Shown here: positions 11,067 through 22,182 of the stretch, one piece after another
How the letters are laid out: every line of letters begins with the position of its first letter
How positions within the stretch are numbered: position 1 is the first letter of the stretch
The notes under the pieces: model-generated
What the model saw: the letters and a program-made list of their open reading frames with translations, nothing else
Database searches by the model: none
What the model was told of the DNA's origin: nothing
Assembly: GCA_944739405.2 (NCBI GenBank)
Contig: OX123186.2
Location: 10,810,995 to 10,874,994 of the forward strand
From: Euclidia mi
Taxonomy: Eukaryota > Arthropoda > Insecta > Lepidoptera > Erebidae
Direction of reading: 5' to 3'
Length of the DNA stretch: 64,000 bases
Translations under genes and position numbers: made by a program

Positions 11067-12379
11067 ATGGCTTACATTATAAATTTCTCATTATTAACTA
11101 AAGCGGAATTAGAATATGAGACCACAATACGCGGCGTTTCAAAGCCTGACGATCCCCGCAAACAAATCGCTAAACTTTTAGTTAAAACTCCCTCAGAGGA
11201 TATATTATCTTCACCCTTCCCACCAGAGGAGGATGTGGCAGAAGTGGAAAAGTCGTTATTAAGATCAAATAAACACTTATCTATGTTGGAAGCAAACTAT
11301 ACTTCCGAGCTTCAACAGAAGGTCGAAACCGTGCTACACCATTGTTTTCATCGACTGAATAGGGTGGATACCGGCAGTCTGAATATAAAAAAATTGAGTC
11401 TGTGTGGAATAAATTTAATGACTTATATGCGAAATTACAATTAATCACGAGCCGTAGTTTGCGGTCGGATTGCTCAGTGGCAGAGGGAAACACTTCCTAT
11501 AATTACGACCGTAAGCTTTTTTCGGAATTAGGTAAATTCAAATTTAACGGTAAATCATGTGTAAGATCCTTTATCGAAAAAATTGATGAATTTATGTCCT
11601 GTAGATCTATTCCACACGACAAGATGTTGTCTTTCGCTTTTGAAATATTTTCGGGTGACGCATTAGTTTGGTATCGTTCTGTTAAAAATAATGTAAAGAC
11701 TTGGTTAGAACTTTGCGAACTTTTGAAACGAGATTTTAGTCCGCATAACTACGATTATCGGCTTATGACGGAGATTAAGTGAGATTAAGATTAAGGTCAG
11801 CGCTCACAGGGCGAAAACGAATCAATAACTATTTACGTGGCAAAAATGCACGGTCTGTTTTCGCGACTTAGTTCTCCTATCGCTGATTCGGAGAAGCTAG
11901 AAATTTTACTAAATAATATTAGACCTTGTTACACTAATTGTCTGCTCACTGCGAAGGTTGTTGATGTTGATAGTCTGGTCGAAGTTTGTCGTCTTTTCGA
12001 AAATTACCAAAGTCGCAGTAAGCAATTTTCTGAACCCCCTAAAGTTTCAAAGAATACTGTAGCACCCGATCTAGCGTATAATTATCCGTTTTCTAATTTT
12101 TCTTCAAACAAAAATGTTTACAATCATAATCACTTCAATAAATATAACTCTGTCGCTGATACATCGAGATACAAGTCTGTACCACAAGTTAACGCCGCAT
12201 TGAGTACTTCTAATATAAATAAAAAATTTTGCGTGCGTTGTAGATGCAATTCGCACTCATTACGTAATTGCCGTCAGCCACACTACCTAATCTGTTTTAA
12301 GTGCGGCACAAAGGGTTTCAAGGTGTCAGACTGCCCCAATTGTAAATCTAAGTCGACCCCTACAGTTTCAAAAAACTAG
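11067..12379 (+). pseudogene. Gypsy gag, broken
   Basis: A frame opens at the ATG at 11067 and runs 125 codons. The coding sense then moves to another frame at about 11402-11444 and continues to 11782, where a small hexamer repeat (gattaa-type, about 11771-11796) introduces stops. The same frame resumes to 12379. The last part is nucleocapsid-like: a CX2CX4HX4C knuckle (CVRCRCNSHSLRNC), then a second knuckle, CFKCGTKGFKVSDC, where the usual His position is Phe. The product would have been the structural capsid/nucleocapsid protein that packages element RNA in the cytoplasm. Confidence 0.8.
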
Positions 12380-12444
12380 TTAACAAGGATTGTGGAAAAT
12401 CAAATTATACAACTAATTGTAATAAAACAGAGTGGAATAATTGG

Positions 12445-13218
12445 TTGGACTTTTTAAAAAAATTCTTTAGTAGCTATCATATTTCCTCAATCCGTAATTC
12501 TAAAGTAGAATATTTACCTTACGTTACTCTAAAATTAAACGGAATACCTACCACTGGTCTTTTAGATTCTGGATCTTGCGTTACAATTTTAGGTAATAAT
12601 TTGCATAAATTATTTTTGAAAGACAATGTTTTGGATAAATCGAAACCTTTAAGGTTAATAACAGCTGGCGGCGAACGATTTGAGTCTTTGGGATCGGTGT
12701 TTCTACCCTTTGAGTTTCAGGATAAATTGATTAACTTAGAAGTTCATGTTGTACCTGGGATTCAAAATTCCCTTATCCTTGGCATGGATTTTTGGCGAAG
12801 CTTCGGCCTATTTCCTAACAAATTAGAGTCTGTTTTGATTGTGAACAAGTCTGACGCTCAAGTAATGGAGTTGCAGGCAGTTCCCCCTACACATCTTGTT
12901 TCTTACGATCATCTTACAGTCGACCAGAGAGCTACCGCTGACAACATTATTTCTAAATTTACCAATATTTCATACGAGAAGCGGGGTCTCGGTTGCACAA
13001 ATATTATTTCTCATTCAATTGATACAGGTGATTGTCCCCCTATTCGGCAAAGATTTTATCGCATGTCTCCCGATAAACAAAGAATTTTAATAAAGCATCT
13101 TGACGACATGCTCTCAGAGGATGTTGTTGAACGATGTGAAAGCCCGTGGTCAAACCCGGTCATTTTGACCCTAAGAAGAATGGTGAACTGCGTTTCTGTT
13201 TGGACAGTCGTAAATTAA
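12445..13218 (+). pseudogene. Gypsy protease and start of reverse transcriptase
   Basis: The frame is shifted by -1 relative to gag, as expected for a gag-pol overlap. It contains the aspartic-protease signature LLDSGSCVTILG and a second element-type block LILGMDFWRSFG. It then enters the RT N-terminus (RQRFYRMSPDKQ, ESPWSNPVI). The initiator given is a TTG and not a real start; expression would be by frameshifting from gag. The sense leaves this frame at about 13150-13180 by an indel. Confidence 0.8.
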
Positions 13219-14000
13219 ATTCCGTTACAAAAAAAGATGCTTATAGCTTGCCTTATATTTCGGAAATTTTGGATAATCTGAGAGATGCTAAATACTTGTC
13301 TAGTTTAGATTTGTCTAAATCTTTTTGGCAAACATTAATTAAAGAAGAGGACCGTTGCAAAACAGCCTTTTATATTCCTACGCGTGGCACATTTCAATTC
13401 AAAAGAATGCCCTTCGGTCTTACGAATGCGCCAGCTACTCAACAACGTTTAGTTGATATTTTGTTTTATGGTCCAGAATTTGAAAATAAGGTTTTCTGTT
13501 TTATCGATGACATAATCTGTATAACGTCCAGCTTCAACGAGCAAATTACTCTTTTATTACGCATTCTTAATAAACTAAAAAGCGCTAATTTAACAATTAA
13601 TCTCGAAAAATGACAATTTTTTAGAGATAAACTAAAATATTTAGGCTATGTTGTCGACTCTAGTGGATTGCATCCCGATCCGGATAAAGTAAATTCAATG
13701 AAAAATTATCCCACTCCTTCTAATAGAAAAGAAGTACGTCGATTTTTAGGCGCAGCCTCGTGGTACAGGCGTTTTATACCGAATTTTAGCCCTATTGCTG
13801 CACCCTTAAATAAGTTAACATCTCAAAGTAAAATCGCACCTCAATTCTGTTGGACGACAGAGGCTAATGAGGCGTTTAATAACCTAAAGAATTGTTTGAT
13901 TTCCCCCTCGGTGTTGGCTTGTCCCGACTACTCGCAACCGTTTGAAATACACTCAGATGCTAGCGATTTTGGTCTTGGCGCGATCCTCTGTCAAAGGTGA
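13146..14000 (+). pseudogene. Gypsy reverse transcriptase with nonsense codons
   Basis: RT motifs in order: NGELRFCLDSRKLN, YLSSLDLSKSFWQ, FKRMPFGLTNAPA and the catalytic FIDD box (CFIDDIICITSS; the common Gypsy form is YLDD). An in-frame TGA at 13611-13613 cuts the frame, which resumes without a shift through YLGYVVDSSGL and FLGAASWYRRFIPNF. It then reaches the RNase H start DASDFGLGAILCQR and a second TGA at 13998-14000. The product would copy element RNA into DNA within capsids. Confidence 0.85.
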
Positions 14001-14059
14001 AATGGTGAGGAAAGAGTCATAGCGTACTATAGTACGCTATGACTCTTTCCTCACCATTT
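14000..14059. repeat. 60-bp perfect palindrome inside Gypsy pol
   Basis: Positions 14000-14029 are the exact reverse complement of 14030-14059; the centre is CTATAG at 14027-14032. The left arm belongs to the RNase H coding sequence, and the right arm is an inverted copy of it. Confidence 0.95.
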
Positions 14060-14069
14060 AACCTTATTA

Positions 14070-14139
14070 TGTAATTTTTTTCTAGCTTAGTGAGTGATTT
14101 GCTATAGCAAATCACTCACTAAGCAAGAAAAAAATTACA
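14070..14139. repeat. 70-bp palindrome inside Gypsy pol
   Basis: Two 35-bp arms with one mismatch (14084/14125) face each other around CTATAG at 14102-14107. Here the right arm is the coding copy and the left arm the inverted one. Ten bases separate it from the preceding palindrome. Confidence 0.95.
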
Positions 14140-14462
14140 GTGCCACAGAGCGCGAGGCTCTGGCTGTTCTATCTGCTATAGAACACTGGCGTTGTTATGT
14201 TGAAAATGGTAAAAAGTTTATTGTTTACACAGATCACGCTGCTTTGAAATGGTTCTTGACCTTAAATAACCCTACTGGCCGGTTAGCCAGATGGGGAGTT
14301 CACTTATCTTCCTATGATTTCGAAATACGTCATCGTCGGGGTTCCGATAACGTTTTACCTGATTTTCTGTCTCGCTCTTTACCCGTTTCTGCTATTGCTA
14401 ATGATATAAATATAGATATTAATTCTAATTACCAGTTTCTACTAATGATCCTTGGTATTTAA
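14094..14462 (+). pseudogene. Gypsy RNase H segment
   Basis: After the double palindrome the pol frame resumes in the same phase as upstream, because the inverted material adds 75 nt. It carries ATEREALAVLSAIEHWRCYV, the YTDHAALKWF block and HRRGSDNVLPDFLSR, which are hallmarks of retroelement RNase H and its C-terminal linker. The sense shifts frame near 14440-14450. Confidence 0.8.
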
Positions 14463-14527
14463 ATATCTATAAAGGCTGTTTAAGTTCTCCGACTTCCTTT
14501 GTTAACTATAAAGTAATAAACAATAAA

Positions 14528-15675
14528 TTGTATTGTTTTAAAAAAACATTAAACCCTCTCACTAGAGAATTTCAATGGAAAGAGGTTATTCCGTCTGACC
14601 AAAGAAATGACATTCTAAGGGAGAATCATTCTTCGCCCACTGCTGACATCTGGGTATTTTTAAGACATACAAACGTCTCGCACTTAATTACTTTTGGCCT
14701 GGTATGTACACCGATGTTGTCAAATTCGTCAGTTCATGTGAACCTTGTATCACCCATAAACACCAAAATCACCCAAATTTAGGTCTAATGGGAAAACCCA
14801 AATCATGTCAAAAGCCCTTTCAGACGATTAGTATTGATTTGATTGGTCCATTGCCTCCCAGCAGAAAACAAAACACTTTTATATTTGTGGTCAGTTGTTG
14901 TTTCTCTAAATATTGTTTACTTTTCCCCATTAAACGGGCAACTGCAGAAGTGATAACAAAAATTCTAGAGGAAAATGTATCTTTGGTACATGGAATTCCA
15001 TCTACTATTGTTTTGGATAACGGTAAACAATTTATTAGCGCAACCTTTAAAAGTATGTTGTCAAAATATAAAATTCCAAATTTGCATTTTACGCCGTTGT
15101 ATACTCCCCACGTTAACTCAGTTGAACGTTACAACAAGACCATTATGACAGCTATTTCAACTTTCATAGAATCTGATCATCGAATCTGGGACACTCTAAT
15201 CACTAAAGTTCAATTCGCCCTTAACTGCGCAGTTAGTGAGGTTACTGGTTATTCTCCTAATTTCCTTGTTTTTGGTAGGGAGGTCATAACATGTGGTTCT
15301 CAGTATATTGACAAGGAATTTAATTCCAATATGGTGCTTGAACCACGGGACGGCTATGCTGAAACTTTAGGTTACTTACCTTCTATTTTCGAGAAGGTAC
15401 ATTCAGCTCTGTTGTCGGCCCACCAACGAAATTGTTCATCTTATAATCTTCGCCGGAAACCGGCAGAATTCAATGTCGGTGATATAGTTTGGCGCAGAAC
15501 GTTTCTAATTAGTGACAAGGATAAATACTTTAGCAAGAAATTGGCGCCTAAATTTATTAAATGTAAGATTGCCTCAAAAAAGTCACCTCTAGTATACAAA
15601 CTTAACGACATGGCCGGAAAACCTTTAGGCGAATGGCACGTCAAGGATTTAAAGTTGATTAATTACAAAGAATAA
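14528..15675 (+). pseudogene. Gypsy integrase
   Basis: An N-terminal zinc-binding part is split by a frameshift at about 14640-14710; the CEPC half is at 14749-14760. The longest clean frame of the element follows (14704-15675, 323 codons). It carries the catalytic triad D in SIDLIGPLP, D in VLDNGKQF and E in NSVERYN. The C-terminal domain includes NVGDIVWRR, KLAPKF and the end GEWHVKDLKLI. The enzyme would insert the cDNA into chromosomes; the intact core suggests this part alone might still fold. Confidence 0.85.
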
Positions 15676-16850
15676 TAAAAGTATAAAAACAACAATGTAA
15701 GACGCATATCTATACAAAGTTATAATTACCTACATAATTATTTGTGAAGGCCAACAATGGTTCTTTTGTTTTCGAGTCAAAGCTCACAAGATAATGCAAT
15801 GTGTTGTGTTAATGCTTTATGTAAACATGCTAACATAAAATGAATAAATGTTTCAGTTATAAATTGTAATAAAGTTTATTACATGTAATATTGTTACAAA
15901 GAATCTGTTGTTTATCTAACTATCAGTTATGGCTAAGTGGTTAAAAAGTTGTTGTCGGATCGGTCTGTGGTTCGATTCTCGCATGTGTATTTTCTTTCCG
16001 CAAATCTATTTGTTGAAATGCATCTTGATTGGCGTATTGTTTTTCGCCGTGCCTTGTTCTGAAGTTCTGTTGTTATTCTTAATTCCGTATAAATTCCATA
16101 ATCAAATTGTTATTATAGGTACTTTATAAACTATCAGGGTGATTAACCGTGCGTCGCGAGCTCGGAACAGTCGAATAGTACCTACCATTTAGATCGTACC
16201 TACCTAGTTATCGTTATGACGCACGCGCGTTCACTCAGCGACGCGCCGATAAATAAATGCCTAACTAATGATTCACCATTGTTTACATTCAAAAGGTGTT
16301 TACTGGTCGTGTTGTAGTTATTAATTAGAGCAAAATATTTATTAATTTCTTTCCTTTGACATTGAGCGGTCCGGTCGTGTCTGCGGCTTATATTATTTTT
16401 GTTCATCGTTACGAAAAATCTGTTGTTATACCTAACTATATTCAAAAAGTTTACTTATCTAGTGGCAAAGGCCGAACCCAAGATTTTTAAGTCGTAGGGC
16501 TAGATCAAGTTTCTTATATCTACAAATCATTATTACCTAATAATTACCCTAAGGGCTTCTCCATAGATTTTTATATTTAATATTAAGCTATTACACTGGC
16601 CTTGGCATTTACATGTAGGTATGTGTGATGAATTATGAATGATAAATGTTTATGTTCAAATTCAGACTGCCGTTGTACGCGTGAAGAATGCAAGCGTGGG
16701 TCATTATTATTTAGGTATCCTAATTAGCGTATAGGGTTGTCACTTGTTCAAGGTACTCATGCCCTTGTTTTCTCTAATTTCAGGGAGTATCTTCAGGGCT
16801 GCTACGCCCGTTGGGCTAGGGAATTTTCCTTAGGGAAAATCCCGGCCTAA
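15676..16850 (+). other. Gypsy 3' non-coding region, no env
   Basis: Between integrase and 3' LTR there are 1.2 kb with no long sense frame. It includes a tRNA-like head at about 15928-15998. The region just before the LTR has a short imperfect hairpin (gggaattttcc/gggaaaatccc) and an 11-G run. Confidence 0.6.
15928..15998 (+). repeat. tRNA-derived SINE-like head
   Basis: atggctaagtgg resembles an A box and ggttcgattctcgc a B box at tRNA-like spacing, but no acceptor stem forms. It is read as a tRNA-derived insertion or captured head within the Gypsy tail, not a tRNA gene. Confidence 0.45.
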
Positions 16851-16851
16851 C

Positions 16852-16862
16852 GGGGGGGGGGG
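16852..16862 (+). other. Gypsy polypurine tract (G11)
   Basis: Eleven G residues directly precede the 3' LTR, in the place of the plus-strand primer. An all-G tract is unusual for the family. Confidence 0.7.
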
Positions 16863-17238
16863 TGTGACGTCGTGCCCCGGCGCCCGCGAGCCTCGCTACG
16901 AGTGACGCACAGCAGTGGGGCGCCCCGCTCGCTCCCCCCTCCTCGCCGGCCTTATATATACCTGGGACACACGAGGTTTGGCCCTTCTTGCTCCGGGACA
17001 ACACGACCAAAGCTGAGTACCCCATCTGAAGACCTGTGAAGTGCCAACAACGTCGCTCACGCCCTGGATAATAGTCTCTTCTGTTGGATGTGTATAACTG
17101 GAATTATAACGCGAGTTTAAACTTTCCTGGTGATATTTTTTTATTTATTTCCCGTAAGTCAACCTAATTATCTCTCTTTAATTGCTCGGCGAGTGATCGA
17201 TCCCGGCTACCCCGTGGAAATCAATCACTCGTGCGACA
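16863..17238 (+). repeat. Gypsy 3' LTR
   Basis: 376 bp, the same length as the 5' LTR with three substitutions and no indels. Followed by AGAG at 17239-17242, the duplicated target site. Confidence 0.95.
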
Positions 17239-17324
17239 AGAGTTACTCACAAAAGTTGGTACTATTTGCATGATACGTGTTTTACTACTAATAATAATTG
17301 CTGTTTATAAACCGTTGCATTTGA

Positions 17325-17495
17325 GCTCTTCTCACTATGGGAAGGTTAAGGACATTGTCCTCTGCGCTGGTTAGCGCTGTTAGTGCAGAATTCGGAAAAC
17401 TCAGTACAACTTTTGCCCCACCAGGTAATTGAACCCGGGACCGCCCGATCAGGAGACACATACACTATCTACTAGACCAAGGAGGCAGTTATTGC
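17325..17495 (-). repeat. tRNA-derived SINE (family C), minus strand
   Basis: Reverse complement starts ctgcctccttggtctagtag (A-box region), then cgggttcaattacctgg (B box), then a non-tRNA body ending in the cttctcactatgggaag region. It lies in the intron of the candidate peptide gene. Confidence 0.65.
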
Positions 17496-18170
17496 ATACA
17501 TGCGGTTATCATAAAATGATTGAAACTCGTAGTCTCGTGAACACAATACATAATTATCCCACGTTAATTTAGATTGTTGATTTCTGAATATAATTAACCC
17601 ATAACCAAATTGTGATAACGCATCAAATATTCAAATCGTTTGTATGTTTTGGTGGCAATTCCTTTAAAATAATTATTTGGATGCGTTAACTGGTGATAGA
17701 TTTTCATTGGTCGTTATAATAAAATTTAACGTTCAGACTTAAAAAATGTATTACTATTGTAGGGACCCATGTGTGTTATTGCAAGTAAACATAATGGAAT
17801 GGTGTGTGTGCCTACGCGCGGCTACGCCCGCGATTGACTATTTCTTTAGTCGCAATAAATCTTCCATCTTAAACTCTTGTCCCGTGTTGTCATTTACGCT
17901 CTAACTTAAATAATTACAAATAAATGCAATTCATAGACGTTATTATTGCTAAATATGTATATATTAAGTACTGTGATCTGTTCAGGCTCAGTAATATTAT
18001 TTTATTATGATATCTGTGCCTTCTATCGGCATAACTACCTCACAGCACAATTTTAAATTGGCCATCAGACCATGACGTGCTCCGATTTCTACACCAATCA
18101 GCTGTGATTTTCCTTTTAACCAACTTCAATCAAATGTGTGTGGCCTATTTATATTGATTTTTCTTTACAG

Positions 18171-18382
18171 CAATGCCAGCGTACATCAAGAAAGCACTGC
18201 TAGAGAAGAACAATTACAGACCAGCTCCACGGCATAAATCAAAGGTCGTACGAAATCTTACACTTCAAGAAATATTCACAAAAATAAAAGCCATCACTAT
18301 GAAACTAAATAAACATGCCAAGAGAAATGGAAACAAAGTGGATTATCAAATGAGAGTGCTAAATAAAAAGTCTCAGCGATGA
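18171..18382 (+). CDS. Candidate secreted peptide gene, terminal exon
   Basis: A strong acceptor (atattgatttttctttacag) opens the exon. Two bases complete the phase-1 codon left by exon 1, and 69 codons follow to the TGA at 18380-18382. AATAAA lies at 18386-18391, just after the stop. The encoded segment (starting PAYIKKALLEKNNYRPAP) is very rich in Lys/Arg and has no Cys. It includes an amphipathic-looking stretch, LTLQEIFTKIKAITMKLNKH, and basic clusters such as KHAKR. After signal removal a small cationic peptide would be released. A neuropeptide-like or antimicrobial role is possible, but I recognise no family and name none. Confidence 0.5.
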
Positions 18383-18385
18383 AAT

Positions 18386-18391
18386 AATAAA
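18386..18391 (+). terminator. Polyadenylation signal of candidate peptide gene
   Basis: AATAAA four bases after the stop codon of the candidate terminal exon; a very short 3' UTR would follow. Confidence 0.4.
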
Positions 18392-18795
18392 ACTACGAGT
18401 ATAACCGCTACTTTGTATTTCATTTTATCGGACTACAACTTATCTACCGAATAAGTAATTTTTGATCTTGACGCTAGAAATTTATTATTTTATCTGCTAC
18501 GTAACATTTTTTCATTCACTTTAAAGGCCATTGCAACGACAAACTATAAAAACTGCTTAGTTTTAGTACATGTAATATATGGTGAGTCCGTAATATTTTG
18601 AGTGAACAATCATCAAATTCATGACATAAAATAGGATCCCTTCAGTTGATCGGATCCGGCTAAGTGTGAACAGCGTCATATAAATCGTACTGCCACTGAC
18701 ACGTTTGTCACCAGGCCGCCGCGGGCCGGTCAAACAACAGGCCCGATTAAGTATTCTTGTTACACTCGCTAACAAATAATAAGTAACCTCGCAAT

Positions 18796-19062
18796 AATAA
18801 TAATAATAATAATATTCTACCACATTCACACAACACCATCTAGTCCCAAACTAAGCAGAGCTTGTACTATGGATACTAGATAATGGATAAACATACATAT
18901 ATACATTTTTTTTTGTAAATACATACATATTATACATAGAAACACCCAGACCAAGACAAACATCCATGTTCACGCACACAAATGTTTGACTTGAGCGGGA
19001 ATCGAACCCGCGACCTTCGGCGTGGCAGTCGCTTACACTCCCGCTGCGCCAACCGGTCGTCA
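18796..19062 (-). repeat. tRNA-derived SINE (family D), full length
   Basis: The minus strand starts gaccggttggcgcagcggga (A box) and has gcgggttcgattcccgctca (B box). It continues as an AT-rich body and ends in an (ATT)n tail at 18796-18818. Related pieces are at 20120-20180 and 23395-24050. Confidence 0.8.
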
Positions 19063-19069
19063 AATACAA

Positions 19070-20115
19070 TACGTCGGCAATACCTCTATACTTATATATA
19101 CCGTCAAAAAGTAAACGTAGAAGCCAATATTGATAAAGAATAACATTTACTGTACAAAAACCCACTCACAACGACACGTGGTAGGTAATATCATACATTC
19201 AGCACTAAATATTTGCAGGTACTACCAACAGAACAAATTTTAATAACATAGGTATTCTTCATACGCTCTGAAAGTTTTCGTACAAGATTACTGACTCACA
19301 GATATTGTTTTATCTCATATACGTATATGACAAATATATGATTTAACTTCATACAAAATAATGTAAGACCATACCATTGTTTTGCGTCACTTTAATATCA
19401 CCTGTCAATGTTATTAAAAAGAAAATCCTCACATCTGTGAGTTTGTAAATACAAAATAGTCTCTAGAACTGTAAACAAATCAAAATACATATGTGACAAT
19501 ATTCTTAATTGCATCTTGTACAAAATATTTGCAGCTATTCAGACAAATCACAAAGAAAACTAAAAGATTACACCACATCGCCACATTTCTCAACGTACTT
19601 TGTACTAGTTTACTTGGTGCACAGGTGCTTTATTATTATGATTGTTCACCCTTTGATACACTCCAAATAATTGCATGCGTGTAAAATTTTACGTCCGATA
19701 ATATTAGAATCATGATTAATCTTAAAATATTTTATAAATATTTTTTTAAGCAGGTAATTTTATTTGAAACTGACAGCGGATCAAAATGTATGTAACCAAG
19801 CAAATGTAACTAGCTCACTACGTGTGTATTTTGCTGTTTCGTAATTGTCACAATATGCCCGTGGCAGTCAGGAGGTAAAGCACATTTCCATATTGGTCAA
19901 ATTGCCACTTCTGAGAATAGCTGAAAATCCAAAGGCAAACGTAGATCAAAACCTATTTGTCCCAGCCGATCGCGAAGATCTGTACTCCGGCAGCAATACG
20001 ATATTTGCTGCGGATAACATTGTGGATTGGAAATTGTATGTTACCTTATTTGAAGAGCCTAGATACGCACGAAAGATGTACATAGGCAAAGTATATCATG
20101 CTGGAATTTGCTTAA
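19070..20115. other. Unassigned sequence
   Basis: AT-rich DNA. An open stretch at 19845-20120 (plus) gives about 91 codons but has only a TTG at its start and no recognised motif. Confidence 0.4.
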
Positions 20116-20500
20116 ATTAACGCTTCGTTTGAGTTCAATTCTCATATATACTTTTTTTGTAAATATTATAGAAACACCCAGACTGATTTTTGTACAGATG
20201 ACAAAATAATATGAATATCGTTAGACGACTTTCAAGGCTCACATGGTAATAGGGCTTTGCAGATTTTAGCGTAAATGTGCCGGCTTGGCCGGAAAAGTAC
20301 TGCCCTCTCACAGAAAATTGTCGTAACGAAACAGTGCCTATACTGTTACTGCATTTCATTCAGTAAGTGACAGTGTCGGAGACCCCATCCCTCATCCCAC
20401 TCCATTTCCTATCCCTTTTCCCAACCCAAAGAGCGGCAACGCACTTGTGAGTCCTCTGGTTATGGGTGGCGGTATCGCCTATTACATAAAAAAAGTTAAG
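20115..20500 (-). repeat. SINE fragments (family D piece plus another dispersed repeat)
   Basis: 20140-20190 matches the body of SINE family D (agaaacacccagac). 20270-20490 contains gtgccggcttggcc, caacccaaagagcggcaacg and ggtggcggtatcgcctat, a combination common in dispersed lepidopteran repeats (family knowledge). A short related piece is near 58008-58030. Confidence 0.5.
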
Positions 20501-21600
20501 TATACTTTTCACATACTCATAATTCAAGTTGTTCCACAAAAATAATTTAATAAACATACCACCTGTTTAAAACAACAGAATCGAGACCAATTTCAAACAA
20601 ATTTGCAATTAAATTGCCTGGACACGGTAATACCTTTTTAGTGTGCCGTGCTAATCTGATGATCTGCATCGCAGTGACGTTAAATCTAAATTGTAAATCC
20701 GGCTGTAAACCACGGACGCAAACCTAGCCGCTTCAAATGTAGTGCTTAGATATTTTGCTGACCTACATACAATTTTGGGATAAATAAAAACCATATACGT
20801 ATATGTTATGATTCTGATATAATGTTTGTCATAAATAATTAATTTAAAAAGCATCGTTAATGGGACATCTTTTTTTTAATTAAATGTGTAGATAGAAATA
20901 TAGGATTTAAGATATTAATCCCAAAATTTTTATGAGAATTCAATCTCTTTAGTTATGAAAAATTATCAATTTTGAATTATTGTAAAATTTGCTTCGTCAT
21001 TCAGCCACGTCGAATGCTATAAGTACCAATGCTACGTAAAGAAGCTGGTCCTCATTCTATCTCAAAGTGAATATATCATCGAGAACTCATAGTATATCAG
21101 TGGAGATGAGTTATGTTATTTAGAAATATCTAAGTAAACAGTCTACCTTGAGGCATGTTTAGGCAAAACCCTGGTTAAACAATAATTCTGTTATTAGATT
21201 TCTAGTGAGGGGATAGAGGGCAAAAATTTGCATGCAAATGTTTGCACATGTGATATTAAATGCAAATAGTACGAATAGGATTGATGTTTACTTATGTTTT
21301 AATGGATATTTATTGTATAAAATATAATACTACGAATAATATTAGATACGCATATTGAAAAAGCTTTGTTTCGTTTGGAATGAAATAGCATTTATTTGAA
21401 GTAGGTATGGCTTGAGAAAATGGATAGCAATATATCTCGAGTACACGATTCTTAGAAGTTTGAGCGTCATCCTGTATCGTACAAGACAAGTCTTCTTGTG
21501 AATCTATGCGAGACTACTTATTTATCAAATACAAAGCTGGCGTAGCTGTTTAAAGGGCCGATTTGATTCTTAACGCTGCGTTGCGTGTTGTAATTTGATT
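20500..21600. other. AT-rich sequence, nothing recognised
   Basis: No supported gene or repeat end. A minus-strand open stretch at about 21300-21495 lacks a start and was not assigned. Confidence 0.45.
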
Positions 21601-21640
21601 GATATTGTAATCCACAAATTCTATCAAGATATTAATGTTC

Positions 21641-22088
21641 CTACACTAGACAACCCAGGTTCCTAGACTTTCTGTTCATCATCTTCTCAGCAAGATCAAT
21701 TAAAATATTTAAACGTCCTACATCATCAACATGCCATGCTCTTAGCTGAACTTCGCAATTTGTAAATAGTTATCGCTTAGATTATTTTCGGCAAATCTTG
21801 TATCTGGAAATGTGATAAATGGTAATCTAGTGACTCAGCTAGTCCTAAACTCGCTCTATTTTTCCCATTTTTTAAATATTAGTTCCATTTATTTATCACT
21901 TTTATCTGTATGACAGACATTTGATTAGGCACTTTGAAATTTCGCATCTCAGCGATCAGTAGTTGTTGTTTTTTCGTTGATACGTAGTTATCTTTTGCTA
22001 AAGTGTTAGTGCTTCTTTCACCTCGCAAGAGAATGCCGTTATGGTTGATTTTGTATATGGAGTAAATTAGGAGGCTGAAGAGGAACAT
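21641..22088 (-). CDS. Weak candidate two-exon gene fragment, minus strand
   Basis: An ATG at 22088 opens a frame beginning MFLFSLLIYSIYKINHNG, a signal-peptide-like start, running to a stop at 21879. Lower down, a possible acceptor (gaagttcag) at 21746 opens LRAWHVDDVGRLNILIDLAE and continues to 21644. Joining at a weak donor, ata-aaa|gtgata, would keep phase 0. An N-terminal receptor-like exon pair is one reading, but no family is recognised and both pieces may be chance open frames. Confidence 0.18.
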
Positions 22089-22182
22089 AGTTTCAACCGC
22101 GATAACCGACTCTCACTCGGCCAGTTTCGCGGCCGAAGTCTAGTAGTAAATACAGTATTGAAGCAGCTATAGGAACTGACTA

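Larger units (their letters stand above)
10193..17238 (+). mobile_element. Full-length Gypsy-type LTR retrotransposon, defective
   Basis: Two 376-bp LTRs starting TGTGACG and ending GCGACA enclose gag, protease, RT, RNase H and integrase remnants in Gypsy order. The four bases AGAG flank both ends (10189-10192 and 17239-17242), a target-site duplication. The LTRs differ at three positions (10396/17066, 10417/17087, 10532/17202), so the insertion is young. The coding part is broken by several frameshifts, several in-frame stops and a double palindrome. No env-like frame is found between integrase and the 3' LTR. It sits in the same orientation as the candidate host gene. Confidence 0.95.

Noticed and set aside
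15676..16850. env gene of an errantivirus-like element
   Set aside because: No sense frame of useful length, no signal peptide or membrane segment; a minus-strand frame at 16200-16445 is not env-like.
18985..19062. tRNA gene on the minus strand
   Set aside because: A and B boxes are good, but the sequence runs into a SINE body with an ATT tail, and related pieces exist at 20.1 and 23.4-24.0 kb.
19845..20120. 91-codon plus-strand gene
   Set aside because: No ATG at its start (TTG only), no splice acceptor judged convincing, no family motif.
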